A DNA stretch of 5,583 nt from Phycisphaerales bacterium UBA3158 (GTDB lineage: Bacteria; Planctomycetota; Phycisphaerae; Phycisphaerales; SM1A02). The notes under the pieces are model-generated. The model did not search any database. It had not been told where the DNA came from and saw only the letters and a list, made by a program, of their open reading frames with translations. A program made the position numbers and the translations under genes. Positions within the stretch are counted from its first letter, which is position 1. Each line of letters begins with the position of its first letter. This document shows, one piece after another, positions 5,471 through 5,583 of the stretch. The stretch lies in the NCBI GenBank assembly GCA_002364555.1, contig DEYM01000060.1:10753-16335 (forward strand), read 5' to 3'.

Positions 5471-5583
5471 ATTGGCTCTCCACCATAGCGCCGGCCATTG
5501 CTGCGGATGAACTGGCTACGACCAGCTCCTGGTGGTGGATCGTCGAGTTGTCGCTCGTCGGGCTTCTTCTGTTCACCTCGGCG
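5467..5583 (+). CDS. pstA: Phosphate ABC transporter permease PstA (N-terminus only)
   Basis: The frame is open for 39 codons to the window edge. It begins with an ATG that overlaps the pstC stop as ATGA and is preceded by a strong GGGAGGT site. The visible part is a roughly 22-residue N-terminus (MNWLSTIAPAIAADELATTS) followed by a tryptophan-rich start of a membrane helix (WWWIVELSLVGLLLF, 23-37). No family motif is yet reached, so the call rests mainly on position: pstA normally follows pstC and encodes the second half of the phosphate channel. The N-terminus could carry an extra membrane segment compared with E. coli PstA, but this cannot be judged from 39 residues. A different membrane protein is possible but less likely. 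Confidence 0.75.
   Translation, partial: MNWLSTIAPAIAADELATTSSWWWIVELSLVGLLLFTSA

Overview
The window is bacterial chromosomal DNA centred on a phosphate-starvation locus. Codon use favours G/C at third positions. Two things hint at a planctomycete, perhaps of the Phycisphaerae: the weak or absent Shine-Dalgarno sequences in front of several genes, and the style of the secreted hypothetical protein at the left edge. That assignment is an inference from memory and is not proven by this window.

Layout: (1) 1-409, minus strand: the N-terminal part of a secreted protein of unknown function, cut by the window edge. (2) 410-745: a mostly non-coding stretch holding a complete tRNA-Cys(GCA) at 512-585, a candidate promoter and hairpin in front of it, and the leader of the next operon. 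(3) 746-1450 and 1476-3260, plus strand: an OmpR/PhoB-type response regulator followed 25 nt later by a PhoR-type membrane histidine kinase. (4) 3261-3453: an intergenic region with an imperfect palindrome just after the kinase gene and an 11-bp-phased repeat resembling a Pho box. (5) 3454-4455: periplasmic phosphate-binding protein PstS. (6) about 4511-5470: permease PstC. (7) 5467 to the window edge: the start of a second permease, almost certainly PstA, overlapping pstC by ATGA.

The genes form a coherent unit. PstS captures phosphate in the periplasm and passes it to the PstC/PstA channel. The energising ATPase PstB, and usually PhoU, would be expected just beyond the right edge. PhoR senses the phosphate or envelope state and phosphorylates PhoB, which would activate pstS and probably its own operon through the repeats in regions 2 and 4.

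I found no mobile element, CRISPR array or evidence of a new defence or biosynthetic system. The less ordinary points are the candidate regulatory repeats, the large extracytoplasmic domain of PhoR, and the uncharacterised secreted protein.
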